The notes beneath the pieces are model-generated. The model worked only from the letters and a program-made list of their open reading frames with translations, searched no databases and was not told the DNA's origin. This document shows positions 15,620 to 26,400 of a stretch of DNA of 64,000 nt, piece by piece (the stretch's first letter is position 1; each line of letters starts with the position of its first letter). The position numbers and the translations under genes are program-made. The DNA is from Elusimicrobiota bacterium (GTDB taxonomy: Bacteria > Elusimicrobiota > Elusimicrobia > FEN-1173). Where the stretch lies: assembly GCA_016715645.1 (NCBI GenBank), contig JADJZR010000004.1:186001-250000 (forward strand), in the 5' to 3' direction.

Positions 15620-18600
15620 TTATCCTTCTTGTGCGGGTGCGTCCAGAGAAAGGGTGTTTAAAAATGACGTCGTCCACCCCACCAAATCGTCCGGCAAGGG
15701 TTCTTCGAAACGCAGGCCAAAGGGCGGGCCCGGGAGAAAAGATAATCGCGAGCCGTGGTCCGCCGCTTGACGCAAAATCAGTCTCGGATCCAGGACAGTC
15801 TCCTTGGAAAACCGGATTTCCAATCCGTTTTTGACCAGTCCCAGATGGACCACCTGGCGGTTCTGGGCGGCGTGGCGCAGTCTCGCCACGTCAAAGAGTC
15901 GAAGCGCGGGTTCGGGCAACCGACCGCACCGGTCTTCCAGTTCAGTGGCCAAACGATCCAATTCGCGGGGCGGCGCGTCCAACAGGCGCTTGTAAAACAG
16001 TACCCGATCGGATTCCGAAGGCAACAGGGTGTCCGGCAAATAGGCCGAAACGGGCAGTTCAATGGCCGGGTCCGTTGCGCGCGGAGATGACGGACTGACG
16101 TGCCCGGACTTTTGTTTTTCAATTTCTTCGGTAAGAAGTTGGCCGTACAGGTCCAATCCCACGGCGTTCACATACCCATGCTGTTGGGGACCCAACAGGT
16201 TTCCGGCCCCGCGAATTTCCATGTCGCGCATGGCCAGCTTAAACCCGGATCCCAACGACGCGAACTCTTTGAGGGCCGACAGTCTCTTTTCGGCTTCCTC
16301 GCTCAAGGCGGAGCCTTCGGAATAAAAAAGGAAACAATAGGCTTTCATTCGTTCCCGGCCCACTCGCCCGCGGAGCTGATACAGCTGGGCCAACCCAAAA
16401 TCTTCCGCCTCTTCCACCACCAGCGTGTTGACGGTGGGGATGTCCAACCCCGATTCGATGATGCTCGTGGCCAACAGGATGTCGTAACGGCGATGGAGGA
16501 AATCCCACATCACCTTTTCCAGTTCGGTCCCCGACATTTGGCCGTGGGCCAACGCAATTTTGGCCGTGATCCCATTCTCTTGCAGAGAGTCCAACAGCCA
16601 GTGGCGGCGTTTTTCGATGGACTTCACCCGGTTGTGAACGTAAAAGACTTGACCGCCTCGTCGCAGTTCTTGTTCCACTGCCGCCATGACCACTCGGGGA
16701 TCAAAAGGACCGACGTGGGTGCCGATGGGCAAACGTCCTTCGGGAGGGGTTTCGATCACCGAGAGGCCTTTGATTCCGCCCAGGGCCTGGCCCATGGTGC
16801 GGGGAATGGGTGTGGCCGACAAGGCCAGAACGTCCACCACGTCTCGGAACGCGCGGATTTTCTCTTTCTGTTTGACACCGAACCGGTGTTCTTCGTCGAT
16901 GATCACCAGCCCCAGATCCTTAAACGAGATATCCGGCGACAAAAGCCGATGAGTACCGACCACAATGTCGATCGCGCCCCGACGAACCTCGTCGACGGCT
17001 GTTTTTAAGTCGGCGGGTTTGGTGAACCGCGACAGGACCGCCACCCGCACGGGGTAATCGGCAAACCGGTCTTTGAAATTGCGCCCGTGCTGTTCGGCCA
17101 AGATGGTGGTCGGCACCAACAGGGCGACCTGTTTGCCCGCGCAGATGGCCTTAAACGCGGCGCGCATGGCCACTTCGGTTTTTCCGTATCCGACGTCGCC
17201 GCACACCAGCCGGTCCATGGGAACGGGGCGCATCATGTCCCGTTTGGTTTCCTCGATGGCCCGGGCTTGGTCCGGGGTGAGGTCGTAGAGAAAGGAAGCA
17301 CCAAATTCTTTTTCCAAATGGGTGTCTTCGGGAAACGCAAAACCCGCGCTTTGAGACCGTTGGGCGGCCCGGGCCAATAGTTCCCGGGCCAGTTCGGCCA
17401 CGGCTTGTTCGACCTGGGCCCGGGTTTGGTCCCAGGTCCCGGTGTCCAGGGAAGAAAGGACGGGCCGTTTTCCTTCCGTTCCGATAAATTTTCGGACTTG
17501 GCGAAACTCGAAGAGGGGCACGAACAACCGGTCGCCGCCCCGGTATTCCAAGCGAAGGTAATCGGCTTCCATGCCGCCGGCGGTTTTTCGTTCGAGGGCC
17601 ATGAACCGGCCGATGCCGTACTGTTCGTGGACCACATAATCGCCTTTCTTCAGTTCCGCGACCCCCTGGAGGGCTGTCCCGCTCGTGAACTTTGGAAGAC
17701 GAAGTCTCCGGCGGGAGCGGCCGAACAATTCGCCGTTGGCCAACACCGCCCGCCGTTGGTCGAGGTCCAAAAAACCCCGGGTGAGCGAACCCAGCGGCAA
17801 ATCGATTCGCTTTTGTTCAAACGCGCGGGCCAACGATCGGTCTTGTTCCAGGATCAACTCTTCCACCCGTTCCTGTTCGCCGGGATTGTGGCAAAAGATA
17901 AAGATGGTCCATCCTCCGTCGATCCAGCCGCGTATTTCTTTGGCCAGGAGGGACATGTGCCCGGCAATGGCCGGCGGGGGGGCAAAATTCAGCGGGTGAC
18001 CGGGACCCGCCAGGGGATCGCAGACGATGCGCGGTCCGTCCCAGGGCACCGGACGATCCGAGGATGGGCGGGATTCAAAAAGGGTGCCGTCGGGGCCCAG
18101 ATAATCCAGGACTGTGCGGGGTTTTTCGTCCGTGACGGTCGGTAACCGAGCCGGGCGAATTTCGATGTCGGTGACCAAATCCGTGGACCGTTGAGTGGAC
18201 AAATCTATTTTTCGGATGGCCTCCACCTGGTCGAACGGCCACAGAAACCGAAGGGGTCCGTCCCAACCCGGCGACCACAGGTCCAAGACTTCGCCGCGCA
18301 CCGCCACTTCGCCGGGCTGTTCGACGGTTTCCACCCGTTCGTAACCGTGGGACAGAAGATGGGCGAAAAAGTCCTCGCGGTTCACCCGATCGCCCAACCG
18401 CACCTGTCGATGTTGGGCGGAAAAATCGTCCGGCGCCCCCAGAGGGACCTCCACGGCCTCTCTCGGGGCGAAAAGAACGGCGATGTCCCCTCGCGCCCAT
18501 TGGGAGAGGGCCGTTAACCGTTCCTCGTTGTCTTCGGAAAAAAAACCGCCCCGGCTGGGCGTGTCGGGCGACCGCCAATGTTCCAGAGCTTGATAATCAT

Positions 18601-18721
18601 CGAACAGCAACCCCGCGGCTTCTTCTGTGGGGGCCAACACCAGCCACCGGCCGGTGTCTCGTTGTAGGATCCACCACGCTTCGGACCCGCCGGGCAACGG
18701 GCCGACGGTTTGGACGGTCAC
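15620..18721 (-). CDS. mfd: Transcription-repair coupling factor
   Basis: Mfd displaces RNA polymerase stalled at DNA lesions and recruits UvrA. Of 1,033 residues, the N-terminal third is UvrB-like, followed by the RNA-polymerase interacting domain (KKGDYVVHEQYGIGRF, about 370), the SF2/RecG-like translocase (Walker A CGDVGYGKTEVAMRAA, DEEH box IIDEEHRFGVKQKE, motif LALSATPIPRTM) and the C-terminal TRCF domain. The start is the GTG at 18721, which overlaps the rlmD stop (GTGA). The frame stays open to 18919, but that part overlaps rlmD. At 1,033 residues it is shorter than the roughly 1,150 of E. coli, mainly at the N-terminus. Confidence 0.95.
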   Translation of the reverse strand: MTVQTVGPLPGGSEAWWILQRDTGRWLVLAPTEEAAGLLFDDYQALEHWRSPDTPSRGGFFSEDNEERLTALSQWARGDIAVLFAPREAVEVPLGAPDDFSAQHRQVRLGDRVNREDFFAHLLSHGYERVETVEQPGEVAVRGEVLDLWSPGWDGPLRFLWPFDQVEAIRKIDLSTQRSTDLVTDIEIRPARLPTVTDEKPRTVLDYLGPDGTLFESRPSSDRPVPWDGPRIVCDPLAGPGHPLNFAPPPAIAGHMSLLAKEIRGWIDGGWTIFIFCHNPGEQERVEELILEQDRSLARAFEQKRIDLPLGSLTRGFLDLDQRRAVLANGELFGRSRRRLRLPKFTSGTALQGVAELKKGDYVVHEQYGIGRFMALERKTAGGMEADYLRLEYRGGDRLFVPLFEFRQVRKFIGTEGKRPVLSSLDTGTWDQTRAQVEQAVAELARELLARAAQRSQSAGFAFPEDTHLEKEFGASFLYDLTPDQARAIEETKRDMMRPVPMDRLVCGDVGYGKTEVAMRAAFKAICAGKQVALLVPTTILAEQHGRNFKDRFADYPVRVAVLSRFTKPADLKTAVDEVRRGAIDIVVGTHRLLSPDISFKDLGLVIIDEEHRFGVKQKEKIRAFRDVVDVLALSATPIPRTMGQALGGIKGLSVIETPPEGRLPIGTHVGPFDPRVVMAAVEQELRRGGQVFYVHNRVKSIEKRRHWLLDSLQENGITAKIALAHGQMSGTELEKVMWDFLHRRYDILLATSIIESGLDIPTVNTLVVEEAEDFGLAQLYQLRGRVGRERMKAYCFLFYSEGSALSEEAEKRLSALKEFASLGSGFKLAMRDMEIRGAGNLLGPQQHGYVNAVGLDLYGQLLTEEIEKQKSGHVSPSSPRATDPAIELPVSAYLPDTLLPSESDRVLFYKRLLDAPPRELDRLATELEDRCGRLPEPALRLFDVARLRHAAQNRQVVHLGLVKNGLEIRFSKETVLDPRLILRQAADHGSRLSFLPGPPFGLRFEEPLPDDLVGWTTSFLNTLSLDAPAQEG

Positions 18722-20109
18722 CGACCGCGCTCGAACAGCGACACGCTTTCCACGTGAGCGGTTTGCGAAAACAGGTCCACCGGAACGGATCGTTTTAAAT
18801 GGTATCCGCCGGTGGACAGGTACTGGGCGTCCCGGGCCAAAGTGGCGGGATCGCACGACACATACACCACTTTTCGAGGCCCGGCCCGCATGAGAATTTT
18901 CAACACCGATTTTTCGCAACCGGCCCGTGGCGGGTCCAGCAGGACGACCTGGGGCGTATCTTTCAGAAGGGACCGCGCCAGAACCAGCTCACAGCGACCC
19001 TGGCGAAACCGAAGGTTGTCGATACCGTTCCATTGCAAACTTTCGATCCCGTCCCGGACAGCCTGGGCGTTTTCTTCCACGGCCCAGACCAGTTTGGCTT
19101 TGCGCGCCAACAGTTGGCCCATGGCGCCGACGCCGGCGTAGAGTTCCCACACCACATCGGTGGCGGCGGGATCGGCCATGTCCACGGCCAGGCGGTACAG
19201 TTTTTCCGCCATGGAATGGTTGATTTGAAAAAAAGACGCCGGTGACAGGTGGAACCGCAACCCCAGCAACCGCTCTTCCAAATATTCTTTGCCCCACACC
19301 CGCCGCCAGCGGGGCCCCAGCACCACATTTCCGGGCTGATCATTAATGTTGTGAAACACGCTGGTGAGAAAGGGGCATGCTTTTTGGAGATGGCGGGCGA
19401 ACCCGAGGATATCGATCTCCGGCACCGACGTGGTGACCAAAGCGGCCAGGGCGTCGCCCGTGGAAGAGGTTCGCACTAAAAGGTGTTTAACGCCTTCGCG
19501 ATCGGCGTCATCAACGCTGAGGGGGGCGCCCTGGTTGGACAACCACTCCCTGGCCGCCCGGACCGTTTGATCGAACCGTTCCGATTGTACCGGACACGTC
19601 TCCAACGGCACCACTGTGTGGGATCCGGGGGCGTAAAAGCCCGCCACCACGCGGCCTGATCCGTCCCGGGCAAAGGGCACCAACCCCTTGTTGCGATACC
19701 GCCAGGCCTTTTCTTCGTTGTCGGGTCCGACAGTGTTTTCCACTGCCGGTCGGGCAATCTTACCGACCCTCTGCAATGTTTCAATGAGAAGAGATCGTTT
19801 GGCGTCGGTTTGGGCGGCTAACGATAGGTGTTGCCAATCGCATCCGCCGCACACGTCGTGGGGCTGACAGCCCGGTGTAAAAAACAAGGGGCACCGCGGC
19901 GGAATTCGTTGGGGGGACGGTTCCTCGAGCGTGTCAATCCAGCCTCGGGCGAAAGATTTTTCTTTTTTAAGCGAGGCCAGTCGAACGGTGTCTCCCGGCG
20001 CGCTGAAGGGGACAAACACGACCGCGCCGGACCGACCCGGTTCTTCCCCAGGCAAGCGAGCGACCCCGTCGCCTCCCAACGACAAACGTTCGATGCGGAC
20101 CGAACTCAT
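18718..20109 (-). CDS. rlmD: 23S rRNA (uracil-C5)-methyltransferase, RlmD/RumA family
   Basis: A 463-residue TRAM-type RNA m5U methyltransferase. The N-terminus has a TRAM-like domain (about 1-65), then a four-cysteine iron-sulfur cluster motif (CPLFFTPGC...CGGC, about 75-100), and a SAM-binding domain with WELYAGVGAMGQLL, LLDPPRAGCEKSVL and the catalytic VYVSCDPATLARD. The ATG at 20109 overlaps the DUF1805 stop by 4 nt. Which uracil is modified cannot be told from sequence alone, so the symbol is by family. Confidence 0.88.
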   Translation of the reverse strand: MSSVRIERLSLGGDGVARLPGEEPGRSGAVVFVPFSAPGDTVRLASLKKEKSFARGWIDTLEEPSPQRIPPRCPLFFTPGCQPHDVCGGCDWQHLSLAAQTDAKRSLLIETLQRVGKIARPAVENTVGPDNEEKAWRYRNKGLVPFARDGSGRVVAGFYAPGSHTVVPLETCPVQSERFDQTVRAAREWLSNQGAPLSVDDADREGVKHLLVRTSSTGDALAALVTTSVPEIDILGFARHLQKACPFLTSVFHNINDQPGNVVLGPRWRRVWGKEYLEERLLGLRFHLSPASFFQINHSMAEKLYRLAVDMADPAATDVVWELYAGVGAMGQLLARKAKLVWAVEENAQAVRDGIESLQWNGIDNLRFRQGRCELVLARSLLKDTPQVVLLDPPRAGCEKSVLKILMRAGPRKVVYVSCDPATLARDAQYLSTGGYHLKRSVPVDLFSQTAHVESVSLFERGR

Positions 20110-20396
20110 TCGGCCAACAGAGAAAGGGCGTCCCGGCCTGTCATGCCGAGTTTGACGCCCAACGCCGCGGCGGCCGCGCTCACGCCCCCCACGGGTTTGG
20201 CCAACAGTTCGTCGACGGAAGAAACGCCCCGGACAACGGCCGCGGCGGCCTTCACTTTGTCCGCGGTCTGAAGATCCAAATAACCGCACATCACGAACCC
20301 CCGGGCCCCGTGGACCATGATGAGAGGGGCGCCCGCCAGGGATATTTCAACACCCTGAACTTTTTTTCCGTCGATGAGAAATTCGCGCGTCGTCAT
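20106..20396 (-). CDS. DUF1805 protein
   Basis: A 96-residue protein of the DUF1805 family, recognised by GAPLIMVHGARGFVMCGYLD and a following helix ending AAAVVRGVSSVDELL. The function of the family is not established. It heads a minus-strand operon with rlmD and mfd (4-nt overlaps) and is divergent from the giant gene. Two copies of AATTTACAAG lie in the shared intergenic region (about 20417-20437). Confidence 0.75.
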   Translation of the reverse strand: MTTREFLIDGKKVQGVEISLAGAPLIMVHGARGFVMCGYLDLQTADKVKAAAAVVRGVSSVDELLAKPVGGVSAAAAALGVKLGMTGRDALSLLAE

Positions 20397-20466
20397 GGGG
20401 AAAACCCGCCTTCAAAAATTTACAAGAAATTTACAAGTTCTTAAGAGGATCTTACGGCCGAATCAT

Positions 20467-20472
20467 TATACT
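20467..20472 (+). promoter_or_regulatory. -10 box TATACT for the giant gene
   Basis: TATACT ends 9 nt before the ATG at 20482, so initiation would fall within 2-3 nt of the start codon. No convincing -35 is present at 16-18 nt spacing. Confidence 0.4.
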
Positions 20473-20481
20473 AAAGCCAAG

Positions 20482-23400
20482 ATGCGATCCTTTCGACGGG
20501 GGTGGGCCGCGGCCTGCGCGGCGGCTTACTTCGTAACCAACGTTGCGGCGGCCCACGCCGTCGAAAAGAGCCTCTGGGAGGAGCGCCGCACTGCGCTCCG
20601 CCGGACGACGTGGGGCGCGCGAGGCGCGCCGGTCGCCCTGCTTCCCCTGGCGGGATCGCTCCCTGTTTTCGACGGGGGATCAACACCCTCCCAGCCCCCG
20701 TCGAACTTTTTTAAGACGGCCGTGCCGTTCGATGCGGTGTCGGCGGCCCTCCCCTACGGGACCGTCAGCGAAATGCGCGAGGGGCGCCGGGGGGCGCCCG
20801 TGGTGTTTTTGGTTCAAGACGTTCACGGCAACGACGGCGCCCAAAAAAACATCGGCGGCCTTTTGGGCGAGCTGTCCGCCCGCGGTGTGACCCTCACCGG
20901 CGTCGAGGGTGCTTGGTCTCCCATCGATTTGGGGGCTTTCCACCGACACCCGTCCCCTCAATCGGTTTCTCTCGTGGCCGACGCACTTCGCGCGGCCGGC
21001 CGGCTGAGCGGTTCGGAATGGGCCGGGCTCACCGCTCCCCATCCCCCGACGTTGGTGGGGGTCGAATCTCCCGATCTGTATCAGGCCAATGTGGCCGCTG
21101 CCCGAGACTGTGTTGCCCGCCGACCAACAGTTGAGACGTTCCTAAATAATCTGAGCTACGCTCTCCAAAACCAAAAAGACCGTTTTTATTCTCCCCAACT
21201 TAAATCATTCGACCTTCATATAAAGGATTATCACGAGGGCCGGGAAGGCCTTGCCGTCTATGCGCGCTATCTGGCTGGTTTGCCCGGGTCCGGTGCTCAA
21301 TCGGGGCCCCAGGTAAAAAAATTCTTAAAAGCCATGGATTGGGAGTCCCGACTGAATTTTGAAAAAGTCGAGACAGACCGGCGGGCACTCATGGACCGGT
21401 TGACCCGGGACCTGGAACGAAGGGAATTGGACGGGCTCCTTTCTCAGGCGGTGGCCTACCGGACTGGGAAACAGACGAACGGCGATTTTTTCTTTTATTT
21501 GAAAACCCTCTGCTCGAAAACTCGTATCCCATTGGAGTCCTATCAATCTTTTGCTGATTACATTGCGTATGTGGGCCTCGTACAATCCATAAACCGGGCG
21601 GACCTCTTAAATGAGCTGACGACGTGGGAAACAGGACTGGCGGCCAGCCTCGCCAAGACTCCTGAAGAACGGCGCCTCGTGGCTATGGACCGGGACGTCT
21701 CCCTCCTGCGCCAGTTGTTGGAAAACGAAATGTCTCCGGACGTTTGGGCCCAATTTAATAAACGGCGAAACGAGATCCTTTCCTTGCCCGCCCGCCTCCG
21801 GGAGTTTGGCGATTTCCAGGAACCCCAGGAAGGAATGGCCGCTTTTTTCCGTTCTCACGAAGAATTTTGTCGGTTGGCCATGGCGCGAAACGGCCCTCTG
21901 GTTTCAAACTTGATGAGTCAGATTAATTCACGCAAGGCCTCCCATGCTGTTCTCGTCACTGGGGGTTTCCACACCCCCGGCCTTCAATCGGAACTTTTGA
22001 AACGTGGTTGTTCCACCGTTGTCGTTACCCCCCGAATCGAAAAGGTGGAAGGCAAACCCCTGGACGTCTTTGCCCGTGACCCCCTGCCCTTCGACCAGTT
22101 GTTTGCCGGAAAACCCATCAGTCTTCCAGCGGAGCTTCTGCTCAACAATGCGGTAAGATCATTTATTCTGGGCGGCCAGGTTTCTTCGGTAGCGTTGGCG
22201 AATTCCCCCGCGGGGGATTTGGACGATAAATTAACGAACTGGTTAGAGGATCAGGGGTTCATTGTGACCAAGGTGACCCGATTAACGGAAGGGCTGGTAC
22301 GGCTTGAGGTTGTGTTGCGGGGGACCCCCCTGGTCCTTCTTTCGGGGCCTAAGGGCGTGGTCGAGTCAGCGAAGATCCCAACGGGATCCCAACAAGAGAA
22401 AACTATTCTGTCCAATGGGCACTGTGTTTTGACCTATGTCCAATCTCCAGCCACTGCCCAAACATTTTGGGATTTAATTAGACAGCTGGCCCGTTCGGTA
22501 GGACCCATGGTCTTAAATCGAGTGAGATGGCTGGTCCCATCGGGCCAGGGGACGGCCTCAGTGGGGATGACCTGGCTGGGCCCAATTTTTTCGGTTCTCC
22601 TTCCCGCAAAATGGATTTCGGAAATGCGGGTGATTCCGGACGGCCCCTCTACAGGGGTAATAAGTGATTCAGGGGCCAGCAAGATTGATTTCGTGAGGGA
22701 GGGGAATTCGGACCACTACAAAATCATGGCCAATAATGAGCATGTTGGAAATATTAATTATATCGAAACGGAACGGTGTATCCTGCTATTTTCAGTGAAA
22801 GTATTTAAGAAAAATATTGGGTATGGATCATCTGCGATCCTTGAATTGGTTAAAAGAGCGGCTCTAATTGCATACCTCAACCCCCAAGATGTTCACTTCC
22901 CGTTCTTTGTCTCAGAGGTTGAAAATCCTTGGGTGTTTAAGTATTTGAAACAAACTATTTTTGAGGACGGGACACTGGAAGTGTATCCGGTTAACGGTGG
23001 TTTATTTAGGGCGGACACTCTTAGAAACAATTGGTTTGACGAAAAAAACCCAAATTTTAGAAGCTTAACTGGAAATGGAAATATAGACTCATTTTCCAAA
23101 AAGTACGTTACTTTTTTTCATTTAAGGGGAATACTTCGACAAGAATTGAAAACCCATATAAAAGAAGAGCGAGAGACGCCTGAGAAAACATTTTCGTCCG
23201 AAGACAAAAAACAAAAATCCACACCCCCGGGTAACAAACTGTCTTACAAAGGCCCAAAAGAAAACCCCGAATTCCATATTTCACGAAGTGGTCTTGCGGT
23301 TCGGGTAAGTTTAACAGATCCTTTGGGGAAAGAAGTTGCGAGCGCGATAGTCAGTGGAAAACGAGGTGAGATTGTAATTCAAAACATCTCCATTGAACCA

Positions 23401-26400
23401 GGTGAATCAAACTACGCTTATGATCTGATCGCGGGGGCTGTGAAAGAATTTCTTTTGTTGAAAGGGCAGGGGCGCGTTCTGTTGCGGGGGGTAAAAGACC
23501 CTCGAGTTAAGCGGGTTGCGAAAGAAATGTTTGGGGACAACCTCATCATGGCGCGGAAAGGATTTAACCGTTCTCTCACGAACGGGCCGTGGAAAGACGC
23601 CATTAACCCATCCTCTACAGAGTTTCAGGAGCTTTTGGAGGACAAGGATGTCGAGGTGGACCTGGCTGGCACATTGACGTCTGAAGCCCGCCAAGCCCTT
23701 TGGCCAAACGAAGGCCTTCCCGAACTAGTAACGGCAAAAACCACTGCCCCTGCGCCTCAGGTGAATTTTATCCCAATCACGGACCATAACCGGGTGACCG
23801 AGAACCAACCACACGGGGTTCGGGAAAATAATCTTTATGACGTGGAAATTGATGGAAGGGTTGTGGGGACAGCCATCTTTTCTGAAACTCCTTTGGTCTT
23901 GTGGATGAGAGATTTGAACATTAGTGTTGAACATAGGCAAAATGGGTATGCCCGATTGGTGTATGAAAGTTTGGCAAAAAGGGCTGCATTGATTCTTTAC
24001 CCGGAAAGAAATAAAAATGGCCCTGTTCCTTTTAAAGGGATCAATATTGAGAATCCAATTGCTTTCCAATTAAGGATGGAAATGTGCGACCCAAACAGCC
24101 TAGAGATTGTGGACGCAGGTTCACCGGAATCAGATGAATATTTTGAACCTCCTACTGATTGGGACAATGCCGTCAATCGAAGTTCTAAAGAATTTGATGG
24201 TTTGGTTGGACCTTCCAATATTGACACCAATGGCCCTAACGAAGGAAAATATGAGAATCACTTCGACTTTCGGGGAAATCCAAATTCGCTCATTATTGAC
24301 AAAGCTGCGCAAGAGTTTCTCCGAAACCAACTCCTTAACCCATTGATAGCAAATCCCCACCCCAGTTCCTCTGTAAACGGTTTTGCTTTTCTGGGCCTTG
24401 GGATTCCTTTAGACCCGGTTATCGGTTTAGCTGTGGCCGCGAGTTTCCTTATGGCCATGTTTTTCAAAGGTGAGATCCTGAATTGGCTGAAAGGGCGGGC
24501 ACCCCCCAGGGTGCAAGATTTTGTCAACAAATTCGTCCCGTCTTTTAAATTCCCGCAGGAAACCGTTCAACGATTCGTTGAGAAGTTCATGCGGTCGACT
24601 GAATCTCGTGCCATAGGGGATCAGGAGCGGCCATCGCATATTGCCGTGGCTCTTAAGGAGAATGTCGCTTCTGTTTTCGCCAAAGAAATCGCGGGTGACC
24701 TTATTCTTGGTTCTTTACAAACCCAGTCCATTACAGTGGGAGAAAGAACCTTTGGGGTGGAATATGACAAGAGAGGGCAGTTTCAACGGGTGGGATCTCT
24801 ATTTTATGTGAACTCTGATCTCTGGCTGGATCATCGGGACTATTTTGAAAACAAATTGGGCGCTTATCTCCCGAATTTAATCGCACTCCCCTTGGAAACC
24901 TACAACATGCCTCGTGAGTCCTTTTTGAGTTTCCATGCCGTTTTATTGATCGCCAAGATGATGAGTATCGATCTTAAAGATAAATTAGTGATTGATCTGG
25001 GGTGCGGACAGGGCACCTTGACCTTGACGGCCCTTAAACTTGGGGCAAAACGTGTCGTGGGAATCGATCAAAATCCAACGTTGAATGAGAGTATTTTTTC
25101 AGCACAAGGAATTCGTTTGGGGAAAAGGGAGGACGCTCCATCTTCCTATGACATTCTATTCGCAAAAGGGCGCATTCATAAACCGGCTCCTCCCGCTCTT
25201 CTTACTCACCTGGAGGGTGCCCGGGTTTTGGTGGCTAATGTGGGGCCTACTTACGAAAGTTACTTTGAAATGGTGCCGGCCTGGTCCTCCTTTCCAGGCC
25301 TTGACACGTGGTTGGACGGAGGTCATTTCAAGAATACGATTGAGAATGCTTCCGCGGGTTTTATTTCGCATGGTCTCGGATGGGAGATTGGTGACGTTTG
25401 GTCCGGAGGAAGTAATGGGGACTTACCCCAGGAAACCCCGGCCGCCTTTGAAGGGCGACGTATTCCACCAGTAAGAGAAGAGTTGACGGATTTAATGGAA
25501 AATCCATCAGATCAACAGGAGCTTCTTTTTTCGGAAGAAACACTAAAAGATTATTGGCGTCGGATAATGAATTCTGAGGGGAGGGATGCCGATGCTTTAG
25601 CCTCTCTCCGAAAGGCTGGGTATTTACCGGAAGAAGCTGGTATTCCCGCTGTTCTACCCAATTTGGCCAGATTGGAAATTGCAATTTGGGACGCAGCGGA
25701 TCGAACATCTTCATTGGAATCTTTAGGGATTCCCGTTCAGGCTTATGTGGTAGGTGGTAGGCGGATTTTCTTTTCTGAGGCTTGGGGGGATGTTGATGTG
25801 TTGTTGAGTTACCAGCCGGATGAATCACTCAGCGAATGGATTCAACCGGCGACTGTTCGCGAGTATTTTTTTGAAAAGTTGTTGACGTCCCTTCCCCCCG
25901 GGGCGAGCCTAATCCCCACCGTCGAGGGGGCTCGGGTTTCTTGGTCCGATTCCAAAGGGGATCACCTTTTTGAACTCAATGTCCATCCCATTCCAAAAAA
26001 CCCTGTCGATGCGGTTCTTGATTCTTTGCCCGCTTGGTTGGTGAATCCTTCAAGAGATCCAAAGGCGCTGACCCTTGCTCGACTCTATTACTACGGTTCA
26101 TTAGATGAGTGGGGAGATTATCTGGCCCATTATCCGAACTTGCCAAAACCCATTGGGGATAACGAGAAAAAATTGGGAAGGTCCGATTCTGTTGGGGAAC
26201 CCGGCATATCGTCGGAATCGTTTGTGGGGTCAAATGATGGACTGCGCGCACAACTAAAAAAACGCCTTTCTCTTCCGGCCAGCGTGTTTCCTGCGCGAAC
26301 AAGGAAAATCGAAATCAACAACGAACACGCCGCTTTTGTAAGCGCCATCGGTGTTTCCCAGCGGTCCGTGAACGATACCCTTGGTGGGTCCGATCGTGAG

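Noticed and set aside
15620..18919. A longer mfd start giving 1,099 residues
   Set aside because: The extra 66 codons overlap rlmD on the same strand and show no family similarity. The GTG at 18721 gives a GTGA junction.
20374..20481. Upstream start of the giant gene
   Set aside because: It would overlap the divergent DUF1805 gene, place 36 residues before the signal peptide, and lie upstream of the -10 box.
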